The notes under the pieces were generated by a model that searched no databases, was not told the origin of the DNA, and saw nothing but the letters and a program-made list of their open reading frames with translations. A program made the translations under genes and the position numbers. A DNA stretch of 62,071 bases from Verrucomicrobiales bacterium (lineage in GTDB: Bacteria; Verrucomicrobiota; Verrucomicrobiia; Verrucomicrobiales; DEV007), in NCBI GenBank assembly GCA_002698785.1, contig PAAG01000017.1, positions 1-62,071 on the forward strand, written 5' to 3'. This document shows positions 26,081 through 34,897 of the stretch, piece by piece. The stretch's first letter is position 1. The number at the start of each line of letters is the position of its first letter.

Positions 26081-27502
26081 GTGAAGAAGACACTCGCCCC
26101 CATTATCCTTTCCTTTTTTGCAGGTCTCCTTGTGGCAGAAGAGAAACCGAATATTCTTCTGCTTTGCATCGATGATTTGCGGCCAGAACTCCATTGCTAT
26201 GGAGTTGACTACATCCATTCTCCGAACATTGATTCTCTGGCTGCGAGAGGGGTTCGTTTTGATCGACACTATGTCCAGGCACCCACTTGTGGGGCGTCGC
26301 GTTTTACTCTCCTGACGGGAAGTTATGGGGGCTCTAACAATAATGCTCTCTTTCAGAGAGCCGATAGAGTAAAAGAGGACCCGGAAAGCGTTCATCCCAG
26401 TATGCCGGCTTATTTTCGTGGGTTTGGATACGAGACTGTATCGGTCGGAAAAGTTTCCCACCATCCCGGAGGACTGGGAGGAAAACACTGGGCTGATACG
26501 ACGATCCTTGAGATGCCCGTTTCGTGGGATCGGCATCTTCTTCCGGTCGGGGCCTGGCAGCATCCGGAGGGTTTTATGCACGGGTTGGCGAATGGTGAAA
26601 TCCGGAAAAACGCGGGCGAAATGGACGTTTTTCAATCGGTTGCTGGGCCTGATACGATTTATCCTGACGGTTTAACGACGGAGGAGGGCATCGCCCAGCT
26701 CGAGCGGCTCGCCGGAAACCCTGACAAGCCTTTCTTTCTAGCCGTGGGCATCATTCGTCCTCATCTGCCTTTTGGGGCTCCCGAGAAATACATGGAGCCT
26801 TACGAAGACACTGTGTTGCCTGATATTCCCCATCCGGAGAAACCAGAAGGGAAAACGACTTGGCATAAGTCGGGAGAGTTCATGAAATACAATCGGTGGG
26901 GGAGAGACCCAAATTCGGATCCTGAATTCGCAGCGGAAGTAAGGAAGCACTATGCTGCATGTGTTTCGTATGCGGACGCGCAAGTAGGGGAGCTTCTCGA
27001 AACCCTTGAGAAATCTGGTGCCGATAAGAACACGGTTGTCGTGCTGTGGGGCGATCACGGCTGGCACCTCGGAGAGCATGCGGTGTGGGGCAAGCACACG
27101 CTATTCGAGGAGTCGCTATTGTCTCCGTTGATTGTGGCTTACCCGGGAATACCAAACGCGGGGGCTTCAACTAAGGCAATCGCAGAGACTTTGGATATTT
27201 TCCCAACTCTCTGTGAGTTGAGTGATCTCCCGCTACCAGAGTATGCGCAGGGCGAATCGCTTCTCAAGATGATAGAAAACCCAGCTTCTGCTGAAGGGGA
27301 TCCCGCTATTTCTTATCATCGCAAGAGCAGAAGCATTCGGACCGATACTCACAGGCTGATCGTTCATGAAGACGGGGAACTTGAGTTGTATGATCACCGG
27401 AATAAAGAAGCAGAAACAAACAATCTCGCTTCAAAGGAGCCTGAGGTCGCAGCGCGGCTGAAAGGCTTGCTGGAAGAGCGTATGCCAGCAATTTTGCGCT
27501 AA
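26081..27502 (+). CDS. Secreted sulfatase, iduronate-2-sulfatase-like
   Basis: 473 residues from a GTG start with a signal peptide ([20 protein letters not shown]). The catalytic site is [13 protein letters not shown]: Cys70 is converted to formylglycine in the CxASR version of the motif. Metal ligands are in [10 protein letters not shown] (Asp31/Asp32) and [14 protein letters not shown] (Asp-His). GKVSHHPGG and GIIRPHLPF complete the pocket. The blocks '[11 protein letters not shown].[16 protein letters not shown]' place it with iduronate-2-sulfatase-like enzymes. It removes sulfate esters from polysaccharide or glycosaminoglycan in the periplasm. Single gene, with an inverted repeat (27509-27538) after the stop. 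Confidence 0.93.
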   Translation: MKKTLAPIILSFFAGLLVAEEKPNILLLCIDDLRPELHCYGVDYIHSPNIDSLAARGVRFDRHYVQAPTCGASRFTLLTGSYGGSNNNALFQRADRVKEDPESVHPSMPAYFRGFGYETVSVGKVSHHPGGLGGKHWADTTILEMPVSWDRHLLPVGAWQHPEGFMHGLANGEIRKNAGEMDVFQSVAGPDTIYPDGLTTEEGIAQLERLAGNPDKPFFLAVGIIRPHLPFGAPEKYMEPYEDTVLPDIPHPEKPEGKTTWHKSGEFMKYNRWGRDPNSDPEFAAEVRKHYAACVSYADAQVGELLETLEKSGADKNTVVVLWGDHGWHLGEHAVWGKHTLFEESLLSPLIVAYPGIPNAGASTKAIAETLDIFPTLCELSDLPLPEYAQGESLLKMIENPASAEGDPAISYHRKSRSIRTDTHRLIVHEDGELELYDHRNKEAETNNLASKEPEVAARLKGLLEERMPAILR

Positions 27503-27508
27503 ATTGAC

Positions 27509-27538
27509 GCATTTTGACAATCCAGCGACACAAAATGC
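27509..27538. terminator. Inverted repeat after sulfatase gene, possible terminator
   Basis: GCATTTTG (27509-27516) and CAAAATGC (27531-27538) form perfect 8-bp arms around a 14-nt spacer, starting 7 bp after the sulfatase stop. The following sequence (AAAATTAG) lacks a T-run on the plus strand. It may be a weak terminator or an operator for the TPR-like gene 90 bp on. Confidence 0.4.
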
Positions 27539-27626
27539 AAAATTAGTTTGATATTGGGACTCGATCTCCGAAATTTCCTCCCCGCCTCAGAGAACCTTTT
27601 GCCAACATTTTTGCCATGAATCGGAA

Positions 27627-29000
27627 ATGAACCGCTCCAACCATCCTGACAAGGAAGGTTCTGGACACATTGAGTCGATTTTTTCCGAATTGGTCGCAGT
27701 ACAAGAGGCCTTGGTCTCTGGAGACCGCAGTGTATTAGAGTCGGCTACTGTGCAGCTGGATGAATGCGAAAGTGCGTTGATGGGGCTTCGGGAAGATCCT
27801 CCGCTCCGATGGTCGGAGGCTGCTACCGCCATGGCTACGGCTCGGGGGCATGTGGAGAGGGCTCTCGGAAACCTCGAAGGGGCGGATGACTCGTATCGTT
27901 CTGCGCTGGAGTTTCTCGAAGAGGCCGGTTTGTCCGAAGAGGATTATCGCTTTCGTCGGTCTAACCTACACACCTATCGCGGGCTGACCAAACTATCCGG
28001 TACCTCAAAAGAGGATTGGGAAGAAGCGATCTCCCAATTTGATCAATCTATCCGATTGCGCGAGCAGGTCGATGAGCCAGGGAAGGAACAAAAATGGGGC
28101 CTGTCGGCTGCATGGATAAATCGGGGTGACGCGCTGGCTCGTATGGATGACGAATCAAGGGCAGAAGAAGCTCTTTTTTCCTTTGAAGTGGCGGCACGGT
28201 ATCTCGCCGAATTTGATCTGAACGAGAGTCCGTCTTTTCGCACTCGTCTTGCACTGTGCCATTTGAATGCAGCTGAGACTCTTGTGCAATTGACCACGCG
28301 TTTCGGAAAGAAGTATGGAGAGCGAGCAATGGAAGAGTATTCCAAAGCGGCAGAGGTTCTTCGTCCTGGATGTGAAGGGGGAAGCAAAGAGTCCTGCCGA
28401 GTTCTCGGAGTTGTCCTGACAAACGCCTGTCGGGCTCGACTTGCCTGTCTTCCTGAGGACTTGACGGCGAGCGAGAGGGATGCTCGCGAAGCGATGGCAC
28501 TGGCTGACGAGTACGAGGATGACGATCTGGAAATGGTTGTCCTGGATGTGACGGCACATACGACGCTTGCCATGGTTTTGTATTCAAGGTTCGACGAGAC
28601 AGAGGATTGCAGTGCGATCACGGATGTCGTCGAAGAGGGCTTGGATCGGGCAGGGAAATTCCTTGAGGCAAATTTTAAGGAAACCACGCTGGACCCTATC
28701 ATCGGGGAGTTATTCCGATACGGCGCCTTAACATACGGAAGGGCGCAGCCTCATTTTCTCAGCGACTACCTCTTGGATTACCTGGATCCAGAACGCGAAG
28801 GAATCAGCTTTGATCGGTCGCCTGCATGCCACGAAGTGGCCGTGCAAGTGTTGTGGCAGGTCCTCGCTGACATTGAGAGACAAGGGTTTACCGGAATGGG
28901 GACCCCCGAGTTCGACAGGAGAATGGAGTTACGAATCGACTTGAACCGATGTCGAGAGCGGCTAGCTGAGATCCGATCAGTGAGGTTCACTAACGAGTGA
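27627..29000 (+). CDS. TPR-like helical repeat protein, unknown function
   Basis: 457 residues, soluble, no signal peptide. TPR-like pairs of helices are seen: 'AMATARGHVERALGNLEGADDSYRSALEFLEEAGL' region, 'DWEEAISQFDQSIRLREQV', 'RAEEALFSFEVAARYLAEF', 'RAMEEYSKAAEVLRPG' and 'SCRVLGVVLTNACRARLACL'. The protein is acidic. It probably acts as a cytoplasmic scaffold, but no partner or pathway is evident. Stands alone, with a strong terminator at 29008-29077. Confidence 0.65.
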   Translation: MNRSNHPDKEGSGHIESIFSELVAVQEALVSGDRSVLESATVQLDECESALMGLREDPPLRWSEAATAMATARGHVERALGNLEGADDSYRSALEFLEEAGLSEEDYRFRRSNLHTYRGLTKLSGTSKEDWEEAISQFDQSIRLREQVDEPGKEQKWGLSAAWINRGDALARMDDESRAEEALFSFEVAARYLAEFDLNESPSFRTRLALCHLNAAETLVQLTTRFGKKYGERAMEEYSKAAEVLRPGCEGGSKESCRVLGVVLTNACRARLACLPEDLTASERDAREAMALADEYEDDDLEMVVLDVTAHTTLAMVLYSRFDETEDCSAITDVVEEGLDRAGKFLEANFKETTLDPIIGELFRYGALTYGRAQPHFLSDYLLDYLDPEREGISFDRSPACHEVAVQVLWQVLADIERQGFTGMGTPEFDRRMELRIDLNRCRERLAEIRSVRFTNE

Positions 29001-29007
29001 GACCTTA

Positions 29008-29077
29008 CTGACAGAGAATCCCGGAACCTGCAGATTTCAGCAAGTTCCGGGATCGGTTTCCTGCGTTTGCTGTCAGC
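29008..29077. terminator. Two-part hairpin terminator
   Basis: The outer arms CTGACAG (29008-29014) and CTGTCAG (29070-29076) enclose an inner perfect stem ATCCCGGAAC (29018-29027) / GTTCCGGGAT (29044-29053). It lies between convergent genes ending at 29000 and 29103, so it suits termination from both sides. GGTTTCC follows the inner stem. Confidence 0.65.
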
Positions 29078-29102
29078 AGGGTTGTAACCAGGGAAAAGGG
29101 GT

Positions 29103-29795
29103 TTACATCTCCGCCCACTGACGAAGAAGGTTGTGGTAGACACCAGTCAATTGAACTGCAGTCTTGTTCGCCACGTCGTTCTCGGGAAGTTCATTGCCAA
29201 GGCGCTGAATGGCGAGGTCGAGGTCAAACATCAGGGAGCGCTGTCCATCGTCTCGCAGCATGCTTTGCATCCAGAAAAACGAGCACAGTCGTGCACCTCG
29301 AGTCACTGGCTTTACATGGTGGAGGCTTGTTGACGGATAGAGAACCATCGAGCCTGCAGGGAGTTTTACCTGGTGGACGCCGTAGGTGTCTTCGACGCAG
29401 AGTTCACCGCCGTCGTAGTTTTCTGGTTCTTCAAAAAACAAGGTCGCCGAGAGGTCGGTTCGGATTCGCATTGAGGAACCCGGGAATTGCCGAATCGCAT
29501 TGTCGACGTGTGTTCCAAAGGATTGGCCTCCGCTGTACTTGTTGAACAGAGGAGGAAAGATTCGAAGAGGCAGGGCTGCGCTGAGGAATAGTGGATTCTG
29601 ACCAAGAGCTTGGAGGATCAGGTTTCCCACCTGTTTCGCGGCGGGATGCCCTTCCGGAATTTGAAGGTTATCCTTAGCCATCGCGGATTGATGACCGGCG
29701 GTAACCCGGCCATCAACCCATTCTGCATTGTCCAGAATCTCTCTTGCTTCCGCGACTTGTTCTGTTGTCAGGACGTCTGGGATAGTAATCAGCAT
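29103..29795 (-). CDS. piuC: PKHD-type Fe(II)/2-oxoglutarate hydroxylase (PiuC/YbiX family)
   Basis: 230 residues, a normal length for PiuC/YbiX. The double-stranded beta-helix residues are present: [11 protein letters not shown] supplies the HxD pair, [23 protein letters not shown] supplies the distal His and the 2-oxoglutarate-binding Arg. [13 protein letters not shown] and [11 protein letters not shown] complete the fold, and the C-terminal [11 protein letters not shown] is family-typical. Its substrate is unknown, but it is regularly encoded beside TonB siderophore receptors, as here: the receptor gene ends 12 bp upstream. The enzyme probably modifies the siderophore or the iron complex after uptake. 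Last gene of the iron operon. Confidence 0.92.
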   Translation of the reverse strand: MLITIPDVLTTEQVAEAREILDNAEWVDGRVTAGHQSAMAKDNLQIPEGHPAAKQVGNLILQALGQNPLFLSAALPLRIFPPLFNKYSGGQSFGTHVDNAIRQFPGSSMRIRTDLSATLFFEEPENYDGGELCVEDTYGVHQVKLPAGSMVLYPSTSLHHVKPVTRGARLCSFFWMQSMLRDDGQRSLMFDLDLAIQRLGNELPENDVANKTAVQLTGVYHNLLRQWAEM

Positions 29796-29807
29796 TCGCG
29801 TATCTAA

Positions 29808-32201
29808 TTAAAATTCGAGCGAGGCGGTGAACATCACTGACCGGCCTTCGCCGGGGATAAAGTGACCGCCACCGACTCTGCCAATGTAGTCCTCGTCCTC
29901 GAGGTTCCGGAGATTGACCCTCAGAGTGAGGTTCTCGTTAACCTCGTAGCCGACCGCGGCGTCCCAGATGCAGTAGGATGGAGCTTCGCGCAGGTTTGTT
30001 ACGCTATTATACCGGCTGTCGACGAACACTGGGCCACCACCGACGAACAATCCGTTTGGAAGGTCGACCTGAGTCCAAAGGCTGAAGGAGTTCTGCGGTG
30101 TGTTAGGCAACTCGTTTCCGATCTGTGTGGGGTCGAGTGATGAGAGAACTTCACTGTCGAGGTGGGTGTAGCTCGCATAGACGCTCCACCAAGGTGTAAT
30201 TTCCCCGGCGAGTCCGAATTCGAAACCATGCACGCGTTGCACTCCTTCGAGGACAGCTACCCTGTCAGGGTCTGCTGGATCGACAGTTCGAGCGTTGGTT
30301 TTGTTTGTCTCGAACAGAGCACCAGTGAGGCTCAGGCGATTGTCGAAGAGATCCCACTTTGTTCCGAGTTCAAGTGTCTCGCTCTTTTCAGGATCGGTCT
30401 GGTAGGTAGATCCGCCACGTCCCCCGTCGCTCAGGGCCAGTCCTTCCCCGGATGGGTTGAAGGATGTTCCGTAACCAAAGTAGACGCTCCCGTTCTCTTG
30501 AGGCTTCACAACGACTGAAGCGCGACCACTCGTCATGTCATCAACACGACTGAGGAATGAAGCCGCACCAGCTGTATCAACTGACATGTAGTCGAGCTCG
30601 AAACGTTCGTGGCGGAGTCCACCAGAGAGTTCGAGCCAGTCCGTAATTTCTGCTGTATCGAAGAGGTAAACGGATGTCGAGGTGGAGTCGGCATAGGTCG
30701 CTGCACCAGTCCTCTTGAACGTTCCGTAGATAGGGTCGTTCGGATTTGGGTTGAAGAAGTCGGTGTCGATGCCCGGGTTCGAAGTGGCACGGCGAAAGCG
30801 TTCGTTATCCTCTTTGATGTATTCGAATCCTAACAGAGCATCGTGATGGACGGCCCCTGTATTGAAGGACATGAGGAAGTCGCTCTGATTGGCGAAGATG
30901 GTATTCTTCTCGTCGCGATCTTTCCAGTCGCTCCTTCGAATGAGGGCCGGATCGGAACCGGTGACGAATCGAGGCGCGGTGGTCAGCGACAGGCGTTCTG
31001 TCTGTCCGATACGCGTGCGATTACGGAACGTCACAGAATCGTTGATATCGTGTTCAAATTCCACTGTCCCGATAGTTGTCTCCGTATCTTCGAAGTCGCG
31101 AGTGAGGCTACCGTAGAATTTGTCGTAAGAAATCGGAGGTGCCTGATTTATGTAGGGGGTCAATCTCGGGTCTACGGCATTGTCTGGAACCCATGGGATG
31201 CCGTAGTCAGGAACATTGTCTTCCTCAAGATGGAAGAAGCTGACATTCAAACGAGTGTCAGAAGGAGTCGTGATCCACGAGCCCTGTTTGCCGGACTTAC
31301 CACCGCCGGGAACGTAGGTCGTTTCTCCGAGGCCGAATCCGAGTGTTCCGGCAACGCCCCATCGGGAGTTCTCAACAAAGTCGCGACCGGGAACTCCAGC
31401 TTCATGTCCCATGACATTGAGGCGAACGGCAGCTCCGTCGATTCCGGGGAGAGCCTGGTTGATGTCGAGGGTGGCGCGATGGAGATCATCACTGCCGATC
31501 GATAGGTCGGAATGAATGAAATCATTGAGTCTGGCTTTCTTCGATACCAGGTTGATGGAGCCGCCAGTCGATCCACGACCGGCGTTAGCTGATGCAGGCC
31601 CTTTTGCTACCTCGATCTGCTCAAGGTTGAATGGGTCACGGGTGTAGGCTCCGAAATCGCGAATCCCGTCGATGAAGAAGTCGGTCCGTGCGCTGAAGCC
31701 TCGGATCGAAAGGTTGTCGCCCGCTGGCTGTCCGCCCTCGCCGGCCTGTAGGCTGATACCGGATACGTTTCGGAGTGCTTCGCGGAGCGTTGTGGCTCCC
31801 TGGTCCTCAATCAAATCTTCTGTGATTACCTGTACTGTCTGTGGAACGTCCAGGAGCGGTTGGGTATATTTCGAAACAGAGAGATTCTGCGGTCTGTATG
31901 TCGAGTCGTCGATGACGAGAGGCTCTGGCTCTGGTTCGGGAACGATTACTGGCTCCGGTTCGGGCGCCGGCACCGGACGAGGGACTGGGCGGGGTGCAGG
32001 AGCTGCCGGGTGTGTGCTTTCCACATTGATAGTGGGGAGACTGCTTACTTCCTCTGACTCCGACGTTTCGGTCGCTACATCCTGTGCCCAGCCTGCACTG
32101 CCGGCGGCACACAAGGTGGTAAAGAGAGCAAATTTTTCTGCATTTTTCGCTTGGGGAAAATCCCGAAGCGACTGTCTCTGTTGGTCACTCAGTCGGTTCA
32201 T
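29808..32201 (-). CDS. TonB-dependent siderophore receptor with Pro/Glu-rich N-terminal linker
   Basis: 797 residues, outer membrane. After an export signal ending near SAGWAQ comes LPTINVEST (55-63), a probable TonB box, then a 30-residue Pro/Glu/Arg linker (about 65-95, many xPEP and RPVP repeats). The plug domain follows (LLDVPQTVQVITEDLIEDQG, RGFSARTDFFIDGIRDFG) and then a 22-strand-type barrel ending with phenylalanine (FTASLEF). It binds and imports a ferric siderophore, driven by TonB/ExbBD encoded elsewhere. Its ATG overlaps the stop of the PepSY gene by 4 bp. The linker is unusual for a receptor and looks more like TonB's own periplasmic stalk. Confidence 0.93.
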   Translation of the reverse strand: MNRLSDQQRQSLRDFPQAKNAEKFALFTTLCAAGSAGWAQDVATETSESEEVSSLPTINVESTHPAAPAPRPVPRPVPAPEPEPVIVPEPEPEPLVIDDSTYRPQNLSVSKYTQPLLDVPQTVQVITEDLIEDQGATTLREALRNVSGISLQAGEGGQPAGDNLSIRGFSARTDFFIDGIRDFGAYTRDPFNLEQIEVAKGPASANAGRGSTGGSINLVSKKARLNDFIHSDLSIGSDDLHRATLDINQALPGIDGAAVRLNVMGHEAGVPGRDFVENSRWGVAGTLGFGLGETTYVPGGGKSGKQGSWITTPSDTRLNVSFFHLEEDNVPDYGIPWVPDNAVDPRLTPYINQAPPISYDKFYGSLTRDFEDTETTIGTVEFEHDINDSVTFRNRTRIGQTERLSLTTAPRFVTGSDPALIRRSDWKDRDEKNTIFANQSDFLMSFNTGAVHHDALLGFEYIKEDNERFRRATSNPGIDTDFFNPNPNDPIYGTFKRTGAATYADSTSTSVYLFDTAEITDWLELSGGLRHERFELDYMSVDTAGAASFLSRVDDMTSGRASVVVKPQENGSVYFGYGTSFNPSGEGLALSDGGRGGSTYQTDPEKSETLELGTKWDLFDNRLSLTGALFETNKTNARTVDPADPDRVAVLEGVQRVHGFEFGLAGEITPWWSVYASYTHLDSEVLSSLDPTQIGNELPNTPQNSFSLWTQVDLPNGLFVGGGPVFVDSRYNSVTNLREAPSYCIWDAAVGYEVNENLTLRVNLRNLEDEDYIGRVGGGHFIPGEGRSVMFTASLEF

Positions 32202-33244
32202 TGTGATGTTTGAATTGTTGGATTGATCTTCGGTGTATTGTCAGTTTTCTCGGCTTTGCCGTTTTCGTCCTTCTGCTGGTTTGGCGGGCTCCCTTTTTCT
32301 GCCGATCTGGCGGGGCCTCTTCGGCCGCTAGAGCCGTTGTAAGTGAGATTTTCGAAAGTGCCGGAAAAGACAGCGACTGCCAAGACTGCCGCTACGCTGA
32401 GTCCGGCGATGCCGATGAGACGGGTGGGCTTGATCTGCCACCACATGAAGGCTCCGGAGATTCCCCAGAAAACCATCGTGATGCCAGTGGTGTCAGCGAG
32501 GACTGTCCATAGCCATCTGGCTCCTACTCTGTCGGGGTAGTGGTGGGTCTTGTGAAGACGGCTGACGACAGAGTAAAAGTCCATACCGTGGGGTGCGTCT
32601 GATGCCTTCGATGAGATTTTGCCTTCGCTAAGGGAGTAGGAAACGTTCCACGGTGCTCCACCCTCTGGTGACTCGATGGAGAATCGAACTTCTGCTCCAC
32701 CCCGAGTAGAGAGTTCGAGCGGTCCCTGGGGCTTCAGTCCGGCTTCTGCGAGAAGCGCTTGGGCTGTCTCTTCTGTTTCGTCACCGATAGTGGTAGCTAC
32801 GGATAGGTGTTTCCCGTCGAGAGGTGTCTTCCCTTCTGGTTCGGACGGAGGGAATACCCTGACGTTTGCCGATCCGTGGTTGGGACTCAGGATGACCATC
32901 GCACGACCTTGGTCTGTTTCGCATTGATAGGTGATCTTACCTTCAATGACCGCATCGGTATTTGAGACTCGTTTGAATACGGTATCGGGGGCGTCGGCGT
33001 TGAGATTTTCTACGACTGCGTTCGCGATCGCATCGGCTCTCAAGGGAGAGAAGGTCGAAATCTTATCGACAGAAGCAGCGGAATGTCTCGCAACGACATC
33101 CACTGGCCCAAACCACTCAGGATGATTGAAAAGCATCCCGCTAAAGCCAAAAAAGATCACCCACGGCAAGAGAATCAGGCCGGTATACATGTGAATCCGC
33201 CTAACGATTTTCATCGTGCGGGTATAGTTGCGTTTCGATTTCAT
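32198..33244 (-). CDS. PepSY-associated membrane protein of an iron-uptake operon
   Basis: 348 residues from the ATG at 33244 (MKSKRNYTRTMKIVRRIHMY). A start five codons earlier lies inside the operator and is less likely. The PepSY_TM pattern is clear: RRIHMYTGLILLPWVIFFGF with the conserved His, a periplasmic PepSY-like region, then SVVSRLHKTHHYPDRVGARW and a helix pair (WLWTVLADTTGITMVFWGIS, LIGIAGLSVAAVLAVAVFSG). A Lys/Pro/Asn-rich cytoplasmic tail ends the protein. Homologues next to siderophore receptors are thought to reduce or release iron in the periplasm. First gene of the three-gene operon. Confidence 0.85.
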   Translation of the reverse strand: MKSKRNYTRTMKIVRRIHMYTGLILLPWVIFFGFSGMLFNHPEWFGPVDVVARHSAASVDKISTFSPLRADAIANAVVENLNADAPDTVFKRVSNTDAVIEGKITYQCETDQGRAMVILSPNHGSANVRVFPPSEPEGKTPLDGKHLSVATTIGDETEETAQALLAEAGLKPQGPLELSTRGGAEVRFSIESPEGGAPWNVSYSLSEGKISSKASDAPHGMDFYSVVSRLHKTHHYPDRVGARWLWTVLADTTGITMVFWGISGAFMWWQIKPTRLIGIAGLSVAAVLAVAVFSGTFENLTYNGSSGRRGPARSAEKGSPPNQQKDENGKAEKTDNTPKINPTIQTSQ

Positions 33245-33252
33245 TCCGAAGT

Positions 33253-33274
33253 GTCTCATTTATGCAAATGAGAC
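33253..33274 (-). promoter_or_regulatory. Palindromic operator over the iron-operon promoter (Fur-like)
   Basis: Perfect 9-bp arms GTCTCATTT and AAATGAGAC around ATGC. On the minus strand TTGTTG, 17 bp and CATAAA form a plausible promoter whose -10 lies within the palindrome, 9-30 bp before the PepSY start codon. Position, symmetry and the iron-uptake genes behind it suggest a binding site for Fur or another iron repressor. The sequence is not the E. coli Fur consensus. Confidence 0.6.
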
Positions 33275-33443
33275 GCAGTATCAACAAAGGGGACTTAGAC
33301 TCTCGTTCCAGCTGAATTGAAAGGGAAAGTTTTCGCCGACCAGAGCAATTGGGAACCATTGCAGCAAGAGGGCGCTAAACGACATCCGGAGATCATTTTT
33401 CGAAAATCCCGAGCTTTTGATGTATGGGTTTTGAAGTCTTTCT

Positions 33444-34808
33444 ATGAAACCCCTTTTTATTCTCTTGTTGGTGGCCGGGCTGTCGGCCCATTCCCTTTCT
33501 GCTTCTCCTAACGTTATCTACATTCTTGCGGATGATCTCGGGTACGGAGATCTGTCCTGCTACGGGCAGGAGAAATTTGAGACTCCGAATATCGACCGCC
33601 TCGCTTTGGAGGGGATGAAATTTACCAACCACTATTCTGGTAACACTGTCTGTAGTCCTTCCCGTGCGGTCCTGATGACCGGGCAGCATTCCGGAAACTG
33701 CTACATCCGAGGGAATCTAAAAGGAGAGGTGGGGGCCGAGCTCGATCCTGAAATGACGGTTTTGCCAGAGGTTTTTCAAGCGGCTGGATATGCAACTGGT
33801 GCGTTTGGGAAATGGGGATTGGGCCCCACGAATGAGAGCGGTCGAGCCAATCCGCTGAAACACGGTTTCGACGAATTCTGTGGATGGAAGAGTCAAACCA
33901 TTGCCCATACTTACTACCCAACCACATACGTGCTCAACGGCGAAGAGATCCCATTGGAAGAAGGAACATACCTGCATCCCATCGTGATGGAAAAGGCGAG
34001 AGATTTCATGAAAAAGAGTGTCGGATCGGGAAAGCCCTTTTTCTGCTATATCCCGACGGCGATTCCTCACGCTGCGATGCATGCTCCTGAGGAGTTGCAC
34101 GAAAAATGGAGAAAGAAGTTTCCGCAATTTGACGATAAGATCGGAAAATATGGGGCTGGGCCAGAACCATGTCCTGATGTAATCAACCCGATCGCAGGTT
34201 TCGCTGCGATGATGGAGCATCTGGATAACGAGGTCGGCGCGATTCTCGATTTGTTAACTGAGTTGGGAGTCGATGAGGAAACGATTATCCTGTTCAGCAG
34301 TGATAACGGTGCGCACAAAGAGGGCGGCCACGACCCGAAGTTCTGGAATTCTTCGGGTAGCCTGCGGGGCCATAAGCGCGATATGCACGAGGGTGGCATC
34401 CGGGCTCCGATGCTGGTTCGCTGGCCCGGAAAGATTGCGCCAGGTACTGTCACTGAGCATTTGAGCAGTTTTCAAGACGTTCTTCCCACCATGGCCGAAT
34501 TGGTCGGGCAACCGATTCCGGAACAGAACGATGGAATTTCTTTTTTGCCTACTCTGACAGGTAATGAATCCAACCAGGAGGCACACGAATGGCTCTATTG
34601 GGAATTTTGCAAAGGGACGTCTCAGAAGATTTTCTCGCAGGCCGTTCGACAGGGCGACTGGAAAGCCTATCGCGAGAGCGAAAAGAAGACGGAAATTTTC
34701 GATCTATCGAAAGATCCATACGAGGAAATGAATGTTGCGGCAGAGAATCCTGAAAAGGTTTCCGAGATGGAGGCGATCATGTTGGAAGCGCATACGCCTC
34801 TCCCGTAA
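33444..34808 (+). CDS. Secreted sulfatase, arylsulfatase A-like
   Basis: 454 residues with a signal peptide (MKPLFILLLVAGLSAHSLSA). The catalytic motif is NTVCSPSRAVLMTGQ with Cys70 (formylglycine precursor) in the classical CxPSR form. Metal and substrate residues are in YILADDLGYGDLSCYG, TGAFGKWGLG, and IILFSSDNGAHKEGGH. The architecture and length (~455) fit arylsulfatase A/S1-type enzymes of PVC bacteria. It acts in the periplasm or outside on sulfated sugars. It lies alone, about 200 bp from the divergent iron operon, and ends with a strong terminator. Confidence 0.94.
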   Translation: MKPLFILLLVAGLSAHSLSASPNVIYILADDLGYGDLSCYGQEKFETPNIDRLALEGMKFTNHYSGNTVCSPSRAVLMTGQHSGNCYIRGNLKGEVGAELDPEMTVLPEVFQAAGYATGAFGKWGLGPTNESGRANPLKHGFDEFCGWKSQTIAHTYYPTTYVLNGEEIPLEEGTYLHPIVMEKARDFMKKSVGSGKPFFCYIPTAIPHAAMHAPEELHEKWRKKFPQFDDKIGKYGAGPEPCPDVINPIAGFAAMMEHLDNEVGAILDLLTELGVDEETIILFSSDNGAHKEGGHDPKFWNSSGSLRGHKRDMHEGGIRAPMLVRWPGKIAPGTVTEHLSSFQDVLPTMAELVGQPIPEQNDGISFLPTLTGNESNQEAHEWLYWEFCKGTSQKIFSQAVRQGDWKAYRESEKKTEIFDLSKDPYEEMNVAAENPEKVSEMEAIMLEAHTPLP

Positions 34809-34819
34809 CATTACGAAAA

Positions 34820-34845
34820 AGGGCCACCCGAACGGGGGTGGCCCT
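34820..34845. terminator. Terminator between convergent genes
   Basis: AGGGCCACCC and GGGTGGCCCT form a perfect 10-bp stem around a 6-nt loop, followed by ATTGATCTTTTG on the plus strand and TTTTTCGTAA on the minus strand. It terminates the sulfatase gene and can serve the gene ending at 34898. Confidence 0.85.
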
Positions 34846-34897
34846 ATTGATCTTTTGTTTCAGTAGCAGCGTAGTTCTGCCGCAAAAAGGTATACTC

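Noticed and set aside
31900-32010. Pro/Glu codon repeat in the receptor gene as a DNA repeat element
   Set aside because: It is in frame and explained by the protein linker.
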